Below, in pieces: positions 13,776 to 15,868 of a stretch of DNA of 15,868 bases. The notes beneath the pieces were generated by a model that made no database searches, was not told where the DNA came from, and worked only from the letters and a program-made list of their open reading frames with translations. Source of the DNA: Chloroflexota bacterium (GTDB lineage: Bacteria > Chloroflexota > UBA6077 > CF-72); assembly GCA_019242065.1 (NCBI GenBank), contig JAFAWJ010000107.1, positions 1 through 15,868 of the forward strand, read 5' to 3'. How positions within the stretch are numbered: the first letter of the stretch is position 1; each line of letters opens with the position of its first letter. The translations under genes were made by a program, and so were the position numbers.

Positions 13776-14976
13776 TTCCGTTCAGCACCAGGTCGTGCAG
13801 GTCGGCATTGCCGACACCAGCCACGTGACGGACCTGGTAGTCATGGGCAAGCGGCTGGCTGACGATGATCGGCACCCGCTGCTCGTGGTGGCCACCGTGT
13901 GAGCGCAGGCCGTCGCCAAGCCCCGAGAGATCGTGCTTGTGCCGCGATTTGCCGAGGGCCGTCCGCGCGTCGGCGGTGATGGACAGGTCGCCAATCCGAT
14001 CGACGGGGTGCTCGAAGATGATGGCGGCTTCCTCGCGCCAGTAGACCTCTTCGATGCCATCCAGCGCGGCGAGCGTCTCGCGCGCCCGCTCGCGTTGGTG
14101 TATTGGCAGGTGGACCCAGGCGAAGGCGCCGAGCGCGCCGTGGTGGACGACGTACGGGTCGGTGATCGGCAGCACCACGCGGGCCTGGTCGACCCCGGCC
14201 TGCAGCAGGACGTCTTCCAGGTAGATCACACGCGGCTTCGCCTGCATCCCGTGATCGGCGGTAATGCCGACGACGAAGCCCTCCTGCAGGTAGGCGCCAA
14301 GGAGCTCGTCGAAGCGGCAGAAAAAGCGGTCGGCCATCTCGCCGCCTGGGGGCTGCTTGTGCTGGACGTAATCGGTCAGGCTGACGTACATCAGGTCTCG
14401 GGGCGCCTGGCGGTGGATGGCCAATGCGAGCTCCATGGCGTAGGCGCTGAGGTCCCAGTCGTAGGTCCCAGGGTTGGGTCGACCGACCAGTCCGCACACG
14501 TCGTCGATCTGCAGGTCGGTCAGGCGCAGCTCATGGGCACGCTCGGCGCTGATCGACGGCACGCCGCCGCTGCCGAGCAGGCGGCGCAGCTTGTCTTTGG
14601 CGGTGACCATCAAGACGCGTGCGCCGTGGTGCTGGAGGGCGGCTTGGATGGTCTGTGCGCGCAGGAAGCGCGGGTCGCTGAGCTGGACCTCTTCGCCTGA
14701 GTCAGGGTCGAGATAGTGGTTGCCGGGGATGCCGTGGAGGCTCGGCGGCACGCCCGTGACGATCGACACGTTGTTGGGATTGGTCAGCGAGGGCAGGCAG
14801 CCGCGGCCGACGTGGTAGGCGCCGCCGCTCGCGATCATTGACTGCATGTGTGGCATGAGGCCACGGGCGAGGGCGTCGTCAAGGTAGTGAGGATCGCCGC
14901 CGTCGATGACCAGGACGACGGTCGGACGCGAGGGCAGGTGATAGTCGCGGCCGTTGACGGTGACGACGTCGGTCAC
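13765..14976 (-). CDS. phnA: Phosphonoacetate hydrolase (alkaline phosphatase superfamily)
   Basis: This 403-residue protein aligns well, from memory of the family, with phosphonoacetate hydrolase, which cleaves the C-P bond of phosphonoacetate to acetate and phosphate using two zinc ions. D25 in V-I-D-G and T65 in S-L-T-N-P-N-N would be the first metal ligand and the nucleophile. D202-Y-V-Q-H206, D241-H242-G and H360 in R-S-H-G-G complete the metal set. K127 and K129 in V-T-A-K-D-K-L-R match the lysines that hold the substrate in the Sinorhizobium enzyme. Other hallmarks are H-G-I-P-G-N (81-86), I-T-D-P-Y-V-V-H-H-G-A-L-G (271-283) and H-D-L-S-G-L (348-353) with E-Q-R-V-P. The start is GTG 14976 without a ribosome-binding site. 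The C-terminus runs about 20 residues past E-Q-R-V-P-I-I-V. No other phosphonate gene lies beside it. The symbol phnA is also used for an unrelated E. coli gene. Confidence 0.92.
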   Translation of the reverse strand: MTDVVTVNGRDYHLPSRPTVVLVIDGGDPHYLDDALARGLMPHMQSMIASGGAYHVGRGCLPSLTNPNNVSIVTGVPPSLHGIPGNHYLDPDSGEEVQLSDPRFLRAQTIQAALQHHGARVLMVTAKDKLRRLLGSGGVPSISAERAHELRLTDLQIDDVCGLVGRPNPGTYDWDLSAYAMELALAIHRQAPRDLMYVSLTDYVQHKQPPGGEMADRFFCRFDELLGAYLQEGFVVGITADHGMQAKPRVIYLEDVLLQAGVDQARVVLPITDPYVVHHGALGAFAWVHLPIHQRERARETLAALDGIEEVYWREEAAIIFEHPVDRIGDLSITADARTALGKSRHKHDLSGLGDGLRSHGGHHEQRVPIIVSQPLAHDYQVRHVAGVGNADLHDLVLNGITE

Positions 14977-15005
14977 AGGTTCAATTGTGGTCGATACTTG
15001 AGTGT

Positions 15006-15383
15006 GTGCAATATGTGGCCGTCGCCGTTGGGGCGATGCTCGGCGCGAACCTGCGCTTTGTCGTCGGTAACTGGGCGGCCGACCGCTTTGGCGCTGACTT
15101 TCCCTATGGCACGTTCATCATCAACGTCTCGGGTGCCTTCGTCATCGGCATCGTCCTGTCCTTCATCGGCGCACGCGTCGGGGTCAGCCCGCTGTGGCGG
15201 CTGTTCTTCGTCACCGGCTTCCTCGGCGGCTACACAACCTTCTCCAGCTACGCCTGGGAAGCCCTGACCCTCGCGCAGGACGGCAACTGGCTGCCGGCCG
15301 CTGCGTACGTCTTCGGCAGCAACGGCCTTGGCTTCATCGGCGTGTGGCTCGGGGCGGTGATCGCTCGCCTGGCACTCCTCTAG
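15006..15383 (+). CDS. crcB: Fluoride ion channel CrcB/Fluc
   Basis: This 125-residue protein with four membrane segments exports fluoride as a dual-topology dimer in the inner membrane. Family motifs are clear: G9-A-M-L-G-A-N-L-R-F near the N-terminus, P33-Y-G-T-F-I-I-N40-V-S-G-A with the conserved Asn, and the pore-lining G-F-L-G-G-Y-T-T-F-S-S-Y (71-82). GTG 15006 is chosen because it gives the normal family N-terminus and length; TTG 14985 would add seven residues. It diverges from phnA with only 29 bases between. The stop codon TAG overlaps the stop of the convergent reverse gene within the sequence CTAG (15380-15383). I see no fluoride riboswitch in the short leader. The gene is single here, so the homodimer form is expected unless a second copy lies elsewhere. 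Confidence 0.95.
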   Translation: MQYVAVAVGAMLGANLRFVVGNWAADRFGADFPYGTFIINVSGAFVIGIVLSFIGARVGVSPLWRLFFVTGFLGGYTTFSSYAWEALTLAQDGNWLPAAAYVFGSNGLGFIGVWLGAVIARLALL

Positions 15384-15868
15384 TCGGCTGCGCCGAGCAA
15401 ACACAGCGGCCGCCGCCTGAGCCGTCGCCGCGGCAACGCAGCCTCGCGTTCTGGAGCCTGGCCGTTGAGCACGCGCCGAATTAGCATCGCCGGCTCGGGT
15501 ACCGACGGCTGCCCCAGGCTCAGTCTCCAGGGTCGCAGCGGGCCGCCCACGGGCAGGCCTGAGAGCGCGTACGCAAGATCGGCCACGCTGCGTGGCGAGC
15601 GGCGACGGGTCGCCTGCCGCATCTCGCCCCATTGCTCGCACAGCTCGGAAAAGTGCTCGTCCCGAAATTGCTGCGCCTGCTCCGTAGTCGACGGCTCGCC
15701 GAACTCCGTCACGGCCGCGTGCGCGTCGGCGCCCAGGGTGACCTCCAGCGCCGCAATCACCTCAGGCCGATCGGTGCAGGCCACCGCGTCGAGCCGGTCC
15801 GCCCAGTAGAGCAGGACCAGCCCCGTCCGCATGGCCCATGCGCCCACTTGCCGAGGGTGGGCGTTGGC
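15380..15868 (-). CDS. Unrecognised protein, C-terminal part (5' end outside window)
   Basis: The reverse frame is open from the window edge to the TAG at 15382-15380, giving about 162 residues. GTG 15847 is a possible start, but the reading continues in frame to the edge (A-N-A-H-P-R-Q-V-G-A-W-A-M-R), so the gene is more likely cut. The visible part looks helical and soluble: W-A-M-R-T-G-L-V-L-L-Y-W-A-D-R-L-D near the start, an acidic helix (E-Q-A-Q-Q-F-R-D-E-H-F), R-S-V-A-D-L-A-Y-A-L-S-G-L-P-V-G-G, and a very basic tail (R-R-R-L-R-R-R). I recognise no family or motif. The tail-to-tail overlap with crcB supports a true stop. The frame looks more protein-like than the opposite-strand frames here. 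Confidence 0.5.
   Translation of the reverse strand, partial: ANAHPRQVGAWAMRTGLVLLYWADRLDAVACTDRPEVIAALEVTLGADAHAAVTEFGEPSTTEQAQQFRDEHFSELCEQWGEMRQATRRRSPRSVADLAYALSGLPVGGPLRPWRLSLGQPSVPEPAMLIRRVLNGQAPEREAALPRRRLRRRPLCLLGAAD

Noticed and set aside
13933..14700. A 255-residue forward open frame opposite phnA
   Set aside because: It is the antisense shadow of a highly conserved enzyme; its composition mirrors phnA codons and no motif is seen.
14977..15005. Possible fluoride riboswitch before crcB
   Set aside because: Only 29 bases separate crcB from phnA, too few for the crcB motif, and I could not recognise its conserved core in the adjacent sequence.
1..15868. CRISPR arrays, tRNA/rRNA genes, transposases, toxin-antitoxin pairs or phage genes
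   Set aside because: I saw no spaced direct repeats, RNA-gene signatures, terminal inverted repeats or recognisable mobile-element proteins on either strand.

Overview
This is a G+C-rich chromosomal window from a bacterium, with tightly packed genes, frequent GTG and TTG starts and few strong Shine-Dalgarno sites. The twin-arginine-like lipoprotein signal followed by a long Ala/Pro/Thr linker on the solute-binding protein, together with the overall gene mix, suggests a member of the Chloroflexota. That placement is inference; no rRNA or marker gene is present. I see no tRNA, rRNA, CRISPR array, insertion sequence, integrase or phage gene. The window reads as ordinary metabolic and transport chromosome, not as a mobile or defence island.

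Layout. Bases 1-51 hold the last codons of a forward gene. Bases 58-1907 (reverse) carry a class III omega-aminotransferase followed by a one-base-overlapping DUF1992 protein. Bases 1988-3228 (forward) encode a secreted protein with Ig-like domains, whose signal peptide lies in a different frame from the body. A GC-rich hairpin separates it from a convergent NADH pyrophosphatase (nudC, 3276-4124). A Crp/Fnr-type regulator (from 4152 or 4197) diverges from nudC, with a perfect 14-base palindrome between the two. A second NUDIX hydrolase (4892-5683, reverse) and a gamma-glutamyltransferase-family enzyme (5715-7307, forward) follow, diverging from each other.

Bases 7409-11923 form a transport/catabolic operon. 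It encodes a lipoprotein sugar-type solute-binding protein, one polypeptide that fuses both inner-membrane permeases of the ABC importer, and a HpcH/HpaI-family aldolase whose start codon overlaps the permease stop (ATGA). No ATP-binding subunit is present, so the importer probably borrows a shared ATPase. A convergent sugar-phosphate-isomerase/epimerase-type TIM barrel (11938-12882) may act in the same sugar or sugar-acid pathway.

The right end carries a membrane-anchored diheme cytochrome c (12912-13775), a convergent well-conserved phosphonoacetate hydrolase (phnA, 13765-14976), a divergent fluoride channel (crcB, 15006-15383), and the 3' part of an unrecognised reverse-strand gene that runs off the edge.

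The points most worth a second look are the single-chain double permease, the GTA-N8-TAC palindrome beside the Crp-family gene, the frameshifted secreted protein, the aldolase with an altered active site, and phnA without other phosphonate genes beside it. I found no system that I can defend as wholly new.
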